DNA of 64,000 nt from an uncultured Enterobacterales bacterium (GTDB lineage: Bacteria > Pseudomonadota > Gammaproteobacteria > Enterobacterales > CALYQQ01). A program made the translations under genes and the position numbers. This document shows, one piece after another, positions 39,214-50,506 of this stretch. Every line of letters begins with the position of its first letter. Positions within the stretch are counted from its first letter, which is position 1. Below the pieces are notes generated by a model, which had not been told where the DNA came from, made no database searches, and saw only the letters and a program-made list of their open reading frames with translations. The stretch lies in assembly GCA_945288535.1 (NCBI GenBank), contig CALYQQ010000003.1, forward strand, positions 44,806 to 108,805. Reading direction: 5' to 3'.

Positions 39214-39234
39214 TTGTGCCGAGTTCTGGAGTAA

Positions 39235-40407
<1,173 letters not shown>

Positions 40408-40437
40408 TTATTATTAGACTGATTTATCTGCAATAGG

Positions 40438-40471
40438 CCAAAGGCGATGTCTAAAAATACAATGCCTTTGG
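40438..40471. terminator. Hairpin between convergent obgE and dacB
   Basis: CCAAAGGC / GCCTTTGG eight-base-pair stem around an 18-base loop, in the gap between the two stop codons. T-run is short. It probably serves both directions. Confidence 0.6.
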
Positions 40472-40509
40472 TCTTGGATTATTAAAAAAAGTTTACACAT
40501 AACTAGCGC

Positions 40510-41952
40510 TTAATTTTTTGCATAGATATCTTGGTAAAGTGCTGATTCAAACTGATTTAACGCTTGCTGATTTTTACTTGAATAACTGGATAACAATTGA
40601 ACAAAGGCAATTTTGTGGCCTTTAGCAGAAATAATAAAACCTGCTAAATTATAAACACCTTTTAATGAACCTGTTTTAGCTATTATTTTACCTTCTAATT
40701 CCGTTCCAGTAAAACTCTTACGATTTCTTAAAGTACCATCTAACCCAGCAATAGGCATCATTGCAGTCATTTTCAATACATCATCATTACTGGCAATATA
40801 GCGTAATATTTGTAATAACATTTTTGACGAAATGAGATTATCTTTAGATAAACCGGAGCCATCAGCAATGACAGTATTATCGAGCTTAATACCTGCTTTA
40901 TCTTGTAAAATATGTAAAACAGCATCTCGGCCATTACGCCACGTTCCTGGTTTTTTGTAATAATGATTACCTAATGTTCTAAATAAAGAATCAGCAATCA
41001 AATTATCAGATTGCTTTAGCATAATTGTTAATAGCTCAGATAAAGGCACCGACTTATTAGTTGCTAAAATAGCGGTCTTTTTTGTAACTAAAGTTGTTCG
41101 TAAAATAACCTTACCATTGAATATAATTCCCATGTTATTCAATGCATTTCTTATTATACGGCCAACGTATTCATTACCATCTTGAATGGCAAAAGAGAGC
41201 ATAATAGGATTTTTATAATACAACATACATCCTGTGAGTCGATAACGTAAATTATCATAGGTAGTCACATCTAATTCACAGTATTTCATTTCTTTTTGTT
41301 GCGTATAGGTTACAATTTCGCTAGTAACAGAAACCGGTGTTGAGGAAGGTATTGTTACTTTAGCTATACCTAATTGTTTATTAGCACTTTTTATTAACAC
41401 ATGAAAACAATTACGATCAATTATGGCTGCTGAAGGAGGAGTGTTATAGCAATGTGCTAGATTATTCCATGACCATCCAGAAGCTTTATCATGACTCGCA
41501 AATACTGAGGTATCGATTATTAAATTGCCCGAGATCTTGTTTATCCCTTGTGATTTTAGTTGGTTAATCATGTCGGCTAATTGTTTACGGCCAAATGTTG
41601 GATCACCACGAAAAGTAGCAACTAAATCACCATTTAATATCCCATTAGTAATTGTACTATCGGTTGCAAATGTAGTTGAATAGCGAAAATCTGTTCCTAA
41701 TTCTAACATAGCTGCTAAGGCGGTAATGATTTTTTGTGTACTTGCAGGTAATGTTAATTGCTCACTTTGAAATTCGGTAATCAGCTTATTATCAGTGAGA
41801 TCTTCAATAAGTAATGAAAGATTGCTGCCAGAGGGCAATAAGGGGAGATAATTGTCGATTTTTACTGAGGCTTGTATACCAACAGACCAGCCACAGTAAG
41901 CTATAATTACAAAAAGTGCCTTTAGTAATAATGCGTTTTTTAAATGTGACAT
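40510..41952 (-). CDS. dacB: DacB (PBP4), D-Ala-D-Ala carboxypeptidase/endopeptidase
   Basis: The 480-residue periplasmic, S13-family penicillin-binding protein (E. coli 477) trims and cuts peptidoglycan cross-links. It has an N-terminal signal peptide (about 1-29, cleaved near IQASV), the S71-x-x-K74 catalytic motif in LPASTQKIITALAAM, the SxN motif KQSDNLIAD, and the KTG motif in IAKTGSLKGVYN. Between the first two motifs lies the extra domain typical of PBP4. It is divergent from greA, the standard arrangement. Confidence 0.96.
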   Translation of the reverse strand: MSHLKNALLLKALFVIIAYCGWSVGIQASVKIDNYLPLLPSGSNLSLLIEDLTDNKLITEFQSEQLTLPASTQKIITALAAMLELGTDFRYSTTFATDSTITNGILNGDLVATFRGDPTFGRKQLADMINQLKSQGINKISGNLIIDTSVFASHDKASGWSWNNLAHCYNTPPSAAIIDRNCFHVLIKSANKQLGIAKVTIPSSTPVSVTSEIVTYTQQKEMKYCELDVTTYDNLRYRLTGCMLYYKNPIMLSFAIQDGNEYVGRIIRNALNNMGIIFNGKVILRTTLVTKKTAILATNKSVPLSELLTIMLKQSDNLIADSLFRTLGNHYYKKPGTWRNGRDAVLHILQDKAGIKLDNTVIADGSGLSKDNLISSKMLLQILRYIASNDDVLKMTAMMPIAGLDGTLRNRKSFTGTELEGKIIAKTGSLKGVYNLAGFIISAKGHKIAFVQLLSSYSSKNQQALNQFESALYQDIYAKN

Positions 41953-42043
41953 GATTTCATATAAATTAATAATTTTGTGTCATACTAGATTGCGTTAAAG
42001 TTTAAATCAAATTAGGATAAACATAAATGTAAAATAGTCGTAT

Positions 42044-42071
42044 TTGAACGTAAAAACGATTATTTTATAAT
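42044..42071 (+). promoter_or_regulatory. Promoter of greA
   Basis: TTGAAC (42044-42049) and a perfect TATAAT (42066-42071) with a 16-base spacer. Transcription would start near 42078, ahead of the leader terminator. Confidence 0.7.
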
Positions 42072-42087
42072 GGCAGTAAACTCGCAG

Positions 42088-42126
42088 GCCCAATGATAAT
42101 AAATTAGGGCCGCTTTTCTTTTTACT
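42088..42126 (+). terminator. Leader terminator upstream of greA (GraL-like)
   Basis: GGCCC / GGGCC stem, extended by AAT / ATT pairs, followed by CTTTTCTTTTTA. It lies inside the 5' leader between the promoter and the greA ATG. In E. coli most transcripts from the greA promoter end early and give the small GraL RNA; this looks like the counterpart, though the RNA here would be short. Confidence 0.7.
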
Positions 42127-42214
42127 AAATTATTTTTACCAAATGCTGGCGTTAATTCTACCTATGCCGATTGTGGGTAATAAGTTCAAAGGCGTTTTTG
42201 AGGATATTAATAAT

Positions 42215-42691
42215 ATGCAACAGATTCCGATGACCTTACGTGGCGCAGAGCGTCTGCGTGAAGAACTAAATTATTTAAAAAACGAACGACGTCCTGCTAT
42301 TATAGCTGCAATTGCTGAGGCACGAGAGCACGGTGATTTGAAAGAAAATGCTGAGTATCATGCTGCACGTGAACAACAAGGCTTTTGTGAAGGTCGTATA
42401 CAAGAAATTGAAGCAAAACTATCAAATGCACAAATTATTGATATTTCTAAGATGCCAAATACAGGACGTATTATTTTTGGTACAACGGTTACTATAGTTA
42501 ACCTAGAAACAGAAGAAGAGCAAACATTTCGTATTGTTGGTGATGATGAAGCTGATTTTAAGCAAAATCTGATATCAGTAAATTCACCAATGGCTAGAGG
42601 ATTGATTGGTAAAAGTCAAGATGAAATCGCTCTAGTCAAAACACCAGGGGGTGATGTGGAGTATGAAATCGTTAGTGTCCTCTACATATAA
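42215..42691 (+). CDS. greA: GreA, transcript cleavage factor
   Basis: The 158-residue factor rescues back-tracked RNA polymerase by stimulating cleavage of the RNA 3' end. The N-terminal coiled coil (to about 75) carries the acidic tip [27 protein letters not shown]; the C-terminal globular domain ends [25 protein letters not shown] use the ATG at 42215 because [18 protein letters not shown] is the family start, the length then equals E. coli GreA, and GAGG is just upstream; an upstream in-frame ATG adds 24 unrelated residues. Confidence 0.97.
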   Translation: MQQIPMTLRGAERLREELNYLKNERRPAIIAAIAEAREHGDLKENAEYHAAREQQGFCEGRIQEIEAKLSNAQIIDISKMPNTGRIIFGTTVTIVNLETEEEQTFRIVGDDEADFKQNLISVNSPMARGLIGKSQDEIALVKTPGGDVEYEIVSVLYI

Positions 42692-42731
42692 TAGCTTAAG
42701 CTAAATAGAAATAGATTTAAATCGTTAGGCG

Positions 42732-42755
42732 AAAAAGGCCGATAATGGCCTTTTT
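42732..42755. terminator. Bidirectional terminator between greA and yhbY
   Basis: AAAAAGGCC / GGCCTTTTT perfect nine-base-pair stem with loop GATAAT; A- and T-runs on the two sides allow use by both convergent genes. Confidence 0.9.
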
Positions 42756-42759
42756 ATTT

Positions 42760-43053
42760 TTAACGAGGAAGTTTAATTTTATGCGCTTCAGAAGGTCGAT
42801 AAATTGTTAAAATTTTACCAATAACTTGAACATTACAGGCTTGAGTTTCTCTTGTAATAGCATCAGTAATCAATTTTAACATCTGACGATCTTCGCTGAT
42901 AATTTTAACTTTGATCAGTTCATGATATGTTAAGGCTTGATCGATTTCAGCAATAATAGCTTCGGTCAATCCGTTATTACCTAACATAACGACTGGTTTG
43001 AGTGAATGAGCTAAACTTTTTAAGTGTTGTTTCTGTTTATTTGTTAAATTCAT
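42760..43053 (-). CDS. yhbY: YhbY, CRM-domain RNA-binding protein of the 50S precursor
   Basis: The 97-residue protein is the same length as E. coli YhbY. It consists of one CRM domain: MNLTNKQKQHLKSLAHSLKPVVMLGNNGLTE with the GxxG-type loop, ELIKVKI, and ACNVQVIGKILTIYRPS. It binds pre-50S particles. It is divergent from rlmE with 82 bases between the starts, as in E. coli. Confidence 0.96.
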   Translation of the reverse strand: MNLTNKQKQHLKSLAHSLKPVVMLGNNGLTEAIIAEIDQALTYHELIKVKIISEDRQMLKLITDAITRETQACNVQVIGKILTIYRPSEAHKIKLPR

Positions 43054-43135
43054 TATTTTTTCTTAAGTTAGTATTGAAAATGGTAGGTTTACCGCCATCT
43101 TAAGTATATAACTAATTAACATGTAGTAAAATAAT

Positions 43136-43777
43136 ATGGTTGATAAACTACATAATAAAAAGCGTACAGCGAGTTCAAAACGTTGGTTACAGGAACATTT
43201 TAGTGATCAATATGTGCAAAAAGCACAAAAAAAAGGTTTACGTTCTCGAGCATGGTTTAAGTTAGATGAATTACAACAATCGGATAAATTATTTTATTCG
43301 GGAATGACTGTTGTTGATTTAGGCGCAGCACCTGGTGGATGGTCTCAATACGCTGTTACCAAAATAGGGTCAACGGGGCGTGTTATCGCTTGCGACATTC
43401 TCCCTATGGATCCTATTGCTGGCGTTGATTTTCTTCAAGGTGATTTTCGAGACGAATTAGTCCTTAACGCTTTGTTAGAACGCGTTGGCGACAAAAAAGT
43501 CCAGCTCGTTATGTCAGATATGGCACCTAATATGAGTGGTAATCCTGCGGTCGATATTCCGCGTTCAATGTATCTTGTTGAGCTTGCATTAGATATGACA
43601 CGGGATATATTAGCACCGGGAGGAAATTTTGTTGTAAAAGTCTTCCAAGGTGAAGGATTTGATGAATACTTGCAACAAATCCGATCTTTGTTTAAAAAAG
43701 TTAAAATTCGCAAGCCTGATGCATCAAGGGCACGATCTCGTGAAGTTTACATTGTAGCAGTCGGGCGTAAATTGTAG
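43136..43777 (+). CDS. rlmE: RlmE (RrmJ/FtsJ), 23S rRNA Um2552 2'-O-methyltransferase
   Basis: The 213-residue heat-shock methyltransferase (E. coli 209) has the SAM-binding motif [15 protein letters not shown], the K-D-K-E active-site residues recognisable in [36 protein letters not shown] and SREVYIVA. It modifies the A-loop of 50S subunits. ftsH follows after 105 bases in the same direction, the usual rlmE-ftsH heat-shock operon. Confidence 0.97.
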   Translation: MVDKLHNKKRTASSKRWLQEHFSDQYVQKAQKKGLRSRAWFKLDELQQSDKLFYSGMTVVDLGAAPGGWSQYAVTKIGSTGRVIACDILPMDPIAGVDFLQGDFRDELVLNALLERVGDKKVQLVMSDMAPNMSGNPAVDIPRSMYLVELALDMTRDILAPGGNFVVKVFQGEGFDEYLQQIRSLFKKVKIRKPDASRARSREVYIVAVGRKL

Positions 43778-43882
43778 TACTCTAGGTGGATATAGGTAGA
43801 TATATAGTAACACAGTAACACATGTACTTTTATGTACCGTTACCCTGTATTTATAAGTTTTTTGTAAGATGAGGCTAATTCT

Positions 43883-45838
43883 TTGAGCGACATGGCGAAA
43901 AATCTGATTCTTTGGGGTGTGATTGCGCTGATTTTGTTATCAGTATTTCATAACTTTGGTCCAGGAAATGCAAAAGGAGACGTTGTTAACTATACCAAAT
44001 TCATGAATGATGTGGTGTCTAATAGCGTAAATCGCGTTCAAATTGATGATAGCGATATTATTGTAGTTAAAACTAATGGACAGCAATACAAAACAGTTGT
44101 TCCTACCGGTTATGATAGTCGTTTGCTCGATACATTATTAGAACATAAAGTCGAAGTAAGTGGCCGTCCACCAGAAAAAATCGGTTTCTTAAGTCAACTG
44201 CTTATTTCGTGGTTTCCTATGGTTCTCTTGGTGGGTGTTTGGATCTTCTTTATTCGTCAAATGCAAGGTGGTGGTGGTAAAGGCGCCATGTCATTTGGTA
44301 AGAGTAAAGCAAGAATGCTAACTGAAGAACAAATCAAAACGACGTTTGCTGACGTAGCCGGTTGTGATGAAGCAAAAGAAGATGTTGCTGAATTAGTTGA
44401 TTTTCTTCGTGATCCAAGTCGTTTCCAAAAACTTGGTGGTCGTATTCCAAAAGGTATTCTAATGGTTGGGCCTCCAGGAACAGGTAAAACATTACTTGCT
44501 AAGGCTATCGCCGGTGAAGCAAAAGTTGCCTTTTTTACTATTTCAGGTTCTGATTTTGTTGAAATGTTTGTCGGTGTCGGTGCTTCACGTGTAAGAGATA
44601 TGTTTGAGCAAGCGAAAAAACAAGCACCTTGTATTATTTTTATCGATGAAATTGATGCTGTTGGGAGACAACGTGGTGCTGGCCTAGGTGGTGGGCACGA
44701 TGAACGTGAACAGACACTAAATCAAATGTTAGTCGAAATGGATGGCTTTGAAGGTAGTGAAGGTATTATCGTTATTGCTGCCACCAACCGACCAGATGTA
44801 TTAGACCCGGCATTATTGCGTCCTGGACGTTTTGATCGTCAAGTTATAGTTGGTTTGCCTGATGTTCGTGGTCGGGCACAGATACTTAAGGTACATATGC
44901 GTCGTGTACCTATTGCACCAGATGTTGATGAAAATATTATTGCGAGAGGCACTCCCGGATTTTCTGGTGCTGATTTAGCAAATTTAGTTAATGAAGCAGC
45001 ATTGTTTGCTGCACGCGGTAATAAACGCGTAGTGTCAATGCAAGATTTTGAAAATGCTAAAGATAAAATTATGATGGGTGCTGAACGTAGATCCATGGTA
45101 ATGACTGAAGAGCAAAAAGAATCAACAGCTTATCATGAGGCTGGTCACGCTATTGTTGGCCGTCTGGTTCCAGAACAAGACCCAGTACATAAAGTAACTA
45201 TTATTCCTCGTGGTCGAGCACTTGGTGTCACGTTCTTTTTACCTGAAGGTGATCGAATAAGTGAAAACCGTCAAAAACTAGAAAGCCAAATATCAACAGC
45301 TTATGGTGGCCGTTTAGCCGAAGAATTAATTTATGGTCCTGATCAGGTATCTACAGGTGCATCTCAGGATATTCGGATGGCTACATCAATTGCACGCAAT
45401 ATGGTTACCCAATGGGGCTTTTCTGATAAATTAGGGCCTTTACTTTATACAGAAGAAGAAAACGAAGTTTTCCTCGGACGTTCTGTGTCAAAGGCACAAC
45501 AGATGTCAGATGAGACTGCACGTTTAATTGATCAAGAAATTAAAGCTATCATCGATCGTAATTATCAGCGGGCTCGCCAAATTCTAATTGATAATATGGA
45601 TATCTTACATGCAATGAAAGACGCCTTGATGAAATATGAAACAATTGATGTTAATCAAGTTGATGATCTCATGGCTCGTCGTGAAGTAAGACCTCCTGCA
45701 GATTGGGATGATCAAGGTAAAAATGATAGTAAACAAAAACAATCTTCTGTTACAGAGGGTCAACGTAAAGATAATTCAACTGACAATAACTCTTCGTCTA
45801 CTAATAACAACGATCAATCTGAATCGGGTTCTCTATAG
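43883..45838 (+). CDS. ftsH: FtsH, membrane-bound AAA+ zinc protease
   Basis: The 651-residue essential protease degrades LpxC, sigma-32 and unassembled membrane proteins. Two membrane helices (about 5-23 and 104-124) flank a periplasmic domain. The AAA module has Walker A GPPGTGKT (196-203), Walker [12 protein letters not shown], the second region of homology [20 protein letters not shown], then the zinc site HEAGH near 418-422. The tail is rich in Asn, Ser and Gln. A GATGAGG Shine-Dalgarno is eight bases from the TTG at 43883; the ATG three codons on is too far from it, so I use TTG. Confidence 0.97.
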   Translation: MSDMAKNLILWGVIALILLSVFHNFGPGNAKGDVVNYTKFMNDVVSNSVNRVQIDDSDIIVVKTNGQQYKTVVPTGYDSRLLDTLLEHKVEVSGRPPEKIGFLSQLLISWFPMVLLVGVWIFFIRQMQGGGGKGAMSFGKSKARMLTEEQIKTTFADVAGCDEAKEDVAELVDFLRDPSRFQKLGGRIPKGILMVGPPGTGKTLLAKAIAGEAKVAFFTISGSDFVEMFVGVGASRVRDMFEQAKKQAPCIIFIDEIDAVGRQRGAGLGGGHDEREQTLNQMLVEMDGFEGSEGIIVIAATNRPDVLDPALLRPGRFDRQVIVGLPDVRGRAQILKVHMRRVPIAPDVDENIIARGTPGFSGADLANLVNEAALFAARGNKRVVSMQDFENAKDKIMMGAERRSMVMTEEQKESTAYHEAGHAIVGRLVPEQDPVHKVTIIPRGRALGVTFFLPEGDRISENRQKLESQISTAYGGRLAEELIYGPDQVSTGASQDIRMATSIARNMVTQWGFSDKLGPLLYTEEENEVFLGRSVSKAQQMSDETARLIDQEIKAIIDRNYQRARQILIDNMDILHAMKDALMKYETIDVNQVDDLMARREVRPPADWDDQGKNDSKQKQSSVTEGQRKDNSTDNNSSSTNNNDQSESGSL

Positions 45839-46060
45839 ATATGATTAACTTATTGTAAATATAAAGCTCTGATTTTATCAGGGCTTTATTTTTTATTACT
45901 ATGGATTTTTATCTATTACGGCTGATTTTGTCATATTATTAATAATTAAAATTCACTTATTGCGTCACGATAAGATTAACTTCTGTTATGATATAAATGA
46001 TTTATATTAATCTAACAAATATATTTTTGATATTGTAATAGCTTCACTTAGGTGTTCAAA

Positions 46061-46888
46061 ATGATATTAGAAAGTAGAGGAACACAACTTAATCTAAATT
46101 ATCCTCAAATTATGGGTATTGTTAATGTTACACCTGATTCATTTTCTGATGGTGGTCAATATAATACCCCTTATAAAGCATTAGCGCATGCCATGGAACT
46201 TATCCAAGCGGGAGCAACTATTATTGATATTGGCGGTGAATCAACACGACCTGGTGCAGCTCAAGTGTCGACTACAGAAGAGCTAGAGAGAGTGATTCCT
46301 GTTATTGAAATGTTAGCTCAACGTTGTGATGCATGGATTTCAGTTGATACATCGAATGCAATAGTTATTACCGAAGCCGCTAAAGCCGGTGCTCATTTGA
46401 TTAATGATATTCGTGCGTTGAAGGCACCTGGCGCACTCGAAGCTGCTGTTTCAAGTAATTTACCTGTATGTCTAATGCATATGCAAGGTGAGCCTGGAAC
46501 AATGCAACAAGCACCTCAGTACAATGACATTTTTAATCAAGTTTTAGACTTTTTTAAAGAACGCATTGCTATCTGTCAACAATCAGGCATAGCAAAAGAT
46601 AAATTAATATTAGATCCTGGTTTTGGATTTGGTAAAACACTAAATCACAATTATCAATTATTATCGCGTTTAGACGAGTTTCTACAATTAGAATTACCCC
46701 TTTTAGTCGGTATGTCTAGAAAATCAATGATAGGACAACTACTTGGTGTGGGTCCAGAGCAACGTTTATCGGGCAGTATTGCCTGTGCGGTTATTGCTGC
46801 TATAAAAGGGGCTAAAATTATTCGTGTTCACGACGTTAAAGAAACAGTGGATGCAATACGTGTTGTCGAAGCAACATTTTCTGCATAA
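46061..46888 (+). CDS. folP: FolP, dihydropteroate synthase
   Basis: The 275-residue TIM-barrel enzyme joins 6-hydroxymethyl-dihydropterin diphosphate to p-aminobenzoate, the target of sulfonamides. [16 protein letters not shown], the flexible-loop [52 protein letters not shown] and HDVKETVDA are intact. AGGTG lies seven bases before the ATG at 46061; a GTG nine bases upstream is less likely. glmM follows 11 bases later, so the two are co-transcribed. Confidence 0.96.
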   Translation: MILESRGTQLNLNYPQIMGIVNVTPDSFSDGGQYNTPYKALAHAMELIQAGATIIDIGGESTRPGAAQVSTTEELERVIPVIEMLAQRCDAWISVDTSNAIVITEAAKAGAHLINDIRALKAPGALEAAVSSNLPVCLMHMQGEPGTMQQAPQYNDIFNQVLDFFKERIAICQQSGIAKDKLILDPGFGFGKTLNHNYQLLSRLDEFLQLELPLLVGMSRKSMIGQLLGVGPEQRLSGSIACAVIAAIKGAKIIRVHDVKETVDAIRVVEATFSA

Positions 46889-46899
46889 GGATTATTATT

Positions 46900-48237
46900 A
46901 TGAGTTCGCGTAAGTATTTTGGAACTGATGGTATCAGGGGTAAAGTAGGAAACTATCCCATTACGCCTGATTTTGTTCTCAAATTAGGTTGGGCAGCAGG
47001 GAAAGTATTGGCAAGGCATGGTTCTAAAAGTATTTTGATTGGTAAAGATACTCGAATATCTGGTTATATGCTTGAATCAGCATTAGAAGCAGGCTTATCT
47101 GCAGCAGGCTTATCTGCACTATTTACAGGCCCTATGCCGACACCTGCTATTGCCTATCTTACACGAACTTTTCGGGCTGAAGCAGGTATTGTTATTTCAG
47201 CTTCTCATAATCCTTATTATGATAATGGTATAAAGTTTTTTTCAAATAATGGTATGAAATTACCCGATGAAGTCGAAGAAGCTATTGAAACCGAAATGGA
47301 AAAGCCACTTACCTGTGTTGAATCAGCTATGTTAGGTAAGGCACGTCGTATTGTTGATGCATCGGGACGTTATATTGAATTTTGTAAAAGTGCATTTCCT
47401 AATGATTTAAGTTTAAATACATTAAAAATAGTTGTTGATTGTGCTAATGGAGCAACTTATCACATTGCTCCAAATGTATTTAAAGAATTAGGTGCTGATG
47501 TTATCGCTATTGGCATATCACCAGACGGCATGAATATAAATGAACAGTGTGGAGCTACCGATGTTAACTTATTACGACAACGTGTACTTACCGAAAAGGC
47601 CGATTTGGGATTGGCATTAGATGGTGACGGTGATCGTTTAATTCTAATAGATCATCTAGGTAATACAATTGATGGTGATCAAATCCTCTATATTATTGCT
47701 CGAGAAGCATTGAAACAAGGTAAGCTTCGTGGTGGCGCTGTAGGAACTTTAATGAGTAATATGGGACTTGAGTTGGCATTTCGGGACTTAGGTATTCCTT
47801 TTGCACGAGCTAAAGTAGGTGATCGCTATGTCCTTGAAAAAATGCAGGAACTTAATTGGTATTTAGGGGCAGAAAATTCAGGGCATGTTATTGCGCTTGA
47901 TATTACGACTACAGGTGACGGTATTATTGCGGCTATTCAAGTGTTAGCGGCTATGATCCGTAATAATATGACTCTGCATGATTTATCAAGTGGTATGAAG
48001 CTATTGCCACAAATATTAGTAAATGTTCAATTCTCAGGTCAACTTGATCCTTTAGCTAATACTAAAGTCAAACAAGCCGTTGCTAAAGTGGAAACTGAGT
48101 TAGGTGGGCGAGGCAGAGTTTTATTAAGAAAATCTGGCACAGAACCACTTATTCGAGTGATGGTTGAAGGGGAACATGCCGATCAGGTTGCAAAATTAGC
48201 TAATTTTATTGCTGACGAAGTTAAAAATGTAGAATAA
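46900..48237 (+). CDS. glmM: GlmM, phosphoglucosamine mutase
   Basis: The 445-residue enzyme (the E. coli length) converts glucosamine-6-phosphate to glucosamine-1-phosphate for UDP-GlcNAc. The active-site serine is S102 in [13 protein letters not shown], the magnesium loop is [11 protein letters not shown], the sugar loop ENSGH, and the phosphate-binding loop [15 protein letters not shown]. It starts [14 protein letters not shown]. It is the second gene of folP-glmM. Confidence 0.98.
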   Translation: MSSRKYFGTDGIRGKVGNYPITPDFVLKLGWAAGKVLARHGSKSILIGKDTRISGYMLESALEAGLSAAGLSALFTGPMPTPAIAYLTRTFRAEAGIVISASHNPYYDNGIKFFSNNGMKLPDEVEEAIETEMEKPLTCVESAMLGKARRIVDASGRYIEFCKSAFPNDLSLNTLKIVVDCANGATYHIAPNVFKELGADVIAIGISPDGMNINEQCGATDVNLLRQRVLTEKADLGLALDGDGDRLILIDHLGNTIDGDQILYIIAREALKQGKLRGGAVGTLMSNMGLELAFRDLGIPFARAKVGDRYVLEKMQELNWYLGAENSGHVIALDITTTGDGIIAAIQVLAAMIRNNMTLHDLSSGMKLLPQILVNVQFSGQLDPLANTKVKQAVAKVETELGGRGRVLLRKSGTEPLIRVMVEGEHADQVAKLANFIADEVKNVE

Positions 48238-48267
48238 AAATAAGAAAAAGAAATATTGGAAATATAG

Positions 48268-48294
48268 CATTGTACGATTTTTAATCGTGCAATG
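48268..48294 (+). terminator. Hairpin after glmM
   Basis: A 12-base-pair stem CATTGTACGATT / AATCGTGCAATG with a three-base loop 30 bases after the glmM stop. It lacks a T-run, so it may act as an mRNA-stabilising or weak terminating hairpin. Confidence 0.5.
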
Positions 48295-48495
48295 TGATGA
48301 TTTTCAAAAAAAAAGAGTATTTATAAAAGAAAATGCTGTTTTTTTATGCAAATGATTATAGGTTAGCAAATTGCACTTGCGCCTTAATTCAGCTTTAGGT
48401 AGTATGCACTCCCACTTACGTAAGTTTTTATTAAATTTGTCTTTACTCTAGCTGTAAAAGTTTGGGTAATTGGCTAGCGGAATACGGGTAAAGCT

Positions 48496-48843
48496 ATGTA
48501 CGAGATACTTCTCATTGTTTTATTGCTGGATTCAATTGCATTAATTGGTCTGATATTGTTGCAACAAGGAAAAGGTGCTGATATGGGCGCATCATTTGGT
48601 GCTGGTGCATCTGCTACCCTGTTTGGTTCTAGTGGTTCAGGCAATTTTATGACCCGTACAACAGCGGTTTTAGCTGCGATATTTTTTATCATTTGCTTGG
48701 CATTAGGTTCTATGAGCAATAACATAAAAACAAAAAGCTCTGGCGCATGGGATGATTTAGCCTTACCTGCTGCTCAACAAAGTCATAATGATAAAGCTGA
48801 GCCAATGAGTCCTGCAACGCCGAATAGTGATATTCCGCAATAA
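48496..48843 (+). CDS. secG: SecG, protein-export channel subunit
   Basis: The 115-residue inner-membrane subunit of the SecYEG translocon (E. coli 110). Two membrane helices (about 2-21 and 52-72) are linked by a loop with the signature LQQGKGADMGASFGAGASATLFGSSGSGNF; the C-terminal tail is polar and ends SDIPQ. Helix 1 carries an aspartate (D12), unusual for a membrane span. tRNA-Leu(GAG) begins 27 bases after the stop with no terminator between, so they may be co-transcribed as in E. coli. Confidence 0.95.
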   Translation: MYEILLIVLLLDSIALIGLILLQQGKGADMGASFGAGASATLFGSSGSGNFMTRTTAVLAAIFFIICLALGSMSNNIKTKSSGAWDDLALPAAQQSHNDKAEPMSPATPNSDIPQ

Positions 48844-48870
48844 TCATATACGTATTTATTTAAATAAGAT

Positions 48871-48957
48871 GCCGAGGTGGTGGAATTGGTAGACACGCTA
48901 CCTTGAGGTGGTAGTGCTCAATAGAGCTTACGGGTTCAAGTCCCGTCCTCGGTACCA
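48871..48957 (+). tRNA. leuU: tRNA-Leu(GAG)
   Basis: The 87-base class II tRNA has a long variable arm and encoded CCA. Anticodon GAG lies in CTACCTTGAGGTGGTAG. Acceptor GCCGAGG / CCTCGGT pairs with G1:U72-type end, matching E. coli leuU in sequence and in location behind secG. Confidence 0.96.
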
Positions 48958-48965
48958 ATAAAAAA

Positions 48966-48994
48966 TAAAAAGACGTCGTTAGGCGTCTTTTTTT
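48966..48994 (+). terminator. Terminator of tRNA-Leu
   Basis: AAAAAGACG / CGTCTTTTT stem with an eight-base loop and T7 tail, starting ten bases after the tRNA CCA. Confidence 0.85.
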
Positions 48995-49691
48995 ATATTT
49001 AAAATTTAAAGATAATAGTATTTTGAATTTCTGATACATTTTGATATCTCATTATTATTTCTTGTTAGTTTATAGAGCAAAACGTCGATTTAGTTATTTT
49101 AGATAATTTACGCCATCAGAGTCGCGGATAAATATAAATAGAGTGATAAATTTATATATAAATTAGTAGGTTACGATTGTTATTTTATAACAATTAGAAT
49201 AAGCTAAAAGTAAGGATCATTTTATATCCATGCTTCTTTAATTAATAGTGTGAGCTATTATGATATATGATAATAAGCATATTAAGCATAGATAGCAACA
49301 TAACGTACAACATGAAAAATTTACTGTTATTTTTATATGAATATGCAGATATAAATCATTAATTGAAGTAAAATAATTATGATAATAAATGATATTATTT
49401 GATTATTCTTAATATACTTTACTCATTTTAAATAAATTGAACTTTGAAATGCCATAATTATCTATACAATAAATAATACTTGTCATAGAGTTAAAATGAA
49501 TGAGCATATAATGCTGTATTCTATTTAATTAAAATTGTGGAAAAATAAGACTAATAATTATTAACTATTTTTAATTATTTATTTAGATAATAGTATTATC
49601 ATTATTATAAATAGATGCTATTTTAGGATTGAATAATTATTTTTATCATGTTGATACTATATAGATAGTAAGAATTAAGAATAATTAGTTC
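48995..49691. other. Gap between tRNA-Leu and tRNA-fMet
   Basis: About 700 bases of AT-rich DNA. In E. coli argG lies between leuU and metY; no argG-like frame is present here. No gene was seen. Confidence 0.5.
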
Positions 49692-49719
49692 TTGACATTG
49701 CTATTATTTCTTGCATTAT
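49692..49719 (+). promoter_or_regulatory. Promoter of metY-rimP-nusA operon
   Basis: Perfect TTGACA at 49692-49697, spacer of 16 bases, -10-like CATTAT at 49714-49719. It is about 35 bases before the tRNA. Confidence 0.65.
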
Positions 49720-49753
49720 TCGTGACCATAACATAATATATATCGCGTATTGA

Positions 49754-49830
<77 letters not shown>

Positions 49831-49942
49831 GTAACTTCTAGATATTTTTGTTAAGTAATGCTAGGGAATTGTTAAGAATTATTTAACTAAGATAGCTGAT
49901 TGATCATAATCGCTTGATTATGATAAACAGGGTCCAGGTTGC

Positions 49943-49968
49943 AAAAGCCCCGTATAACGGGGTTTTTT
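49943..49968 (+). terminator. Terminator between metY and rimP
   Basis: CCCCG / CGGGG stem extended by A:T pairs, followed by T6. It lies 113 bases after metY. Enough read-through must occur to express rimP-nusA-infB; E. coli has terminators in the same position. Confidence 0.85.
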
Positions 49969-50029
49969 GTTGGCGAAATATGAGATTTACTTGGGCTTCA
50001 TGCCCTTTTTTTATTTCTTGGGGGTGGTT

Positions 50030-50485
50030 TTGTCCACATTAGAAAAACAGTTAACAGAACTAATTAATACACCGGTTACGGCGTTAGGTTTTGAACTGGT
50101 TGGTATCGAATTAAACCGTGGTCGCCAAATATTATTACGAATATATATTGATAAAGATGGCGGAGTAACTGTTGACGATTGTGCCGATGTCAGCCATCAG
50201 ATCAGTGCAGTGCTTGATGTGGAAGAACCGATATCTGGTGCTTATACGCTAGAAGTCTCTTCGCCAGGCCTGGACAGGCCTTTATTTAATGCAGGGCATT
50301 ATCAACGTTATATTGGTCGCGAAATTGTTATGGTTTTACGAATAGCTGTACAAAATCGTCGTAAATGGACTGGGATTATTAAATCTGTAAATGAAGGCGA
50401 TACTATAACGCTTACCATTGATGATACAGATGAGACATTCGCATTGAGCAATATACAGAAAGCGAATCTAGTACCCCAATTTTAG
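50030..50485 (+). CDS. rimP: RimP, 30S ribosome maturation factor
   Basis: The 151-residue protein aids assembly of the 30S subunit. [59 protein letters not shown] and a C-terminal SH3-like part ending [11 protein letters not shown] match E. coli RimP (150). The start is TTG at 50030, with GGGGGTGG just before it; this gives the family length, whereas an in-frame ATG at 49967 would lie inside the terminator and add 21 unrelated residues. First protein gene of the nusA operon. Confidence 0.95.
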   Translation: MSTLEKQLTELINTPVTALGFELVGIELNRGRQILLRIYIDKDGGVTVDDCADVSHQISAVLDVEEPISGAYTLEVSSPGLDRPLFNAGHYQRYIGREIVMVLRIAVQNRRKWTGIIKSVNEGDTITLTIDDTDETFALSNIQKANLVPQF

Positions 50486-50506
50486 TTTGAATGAGGCAAC
50501 TAGGGT

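Noticed and set aside
44839..45096. Open frames on the strand opposite ftsH and other conserved genes
   Set aside because: They mirror conserved coding sequence, have no ribosome sites and no family resemblance.
49967..50029. Upstream ATG for rimP
   Set aside because: It lies within the metY-rimP terminator and would add residues absent from the family; the TTG at 50030 has the ribosome site.
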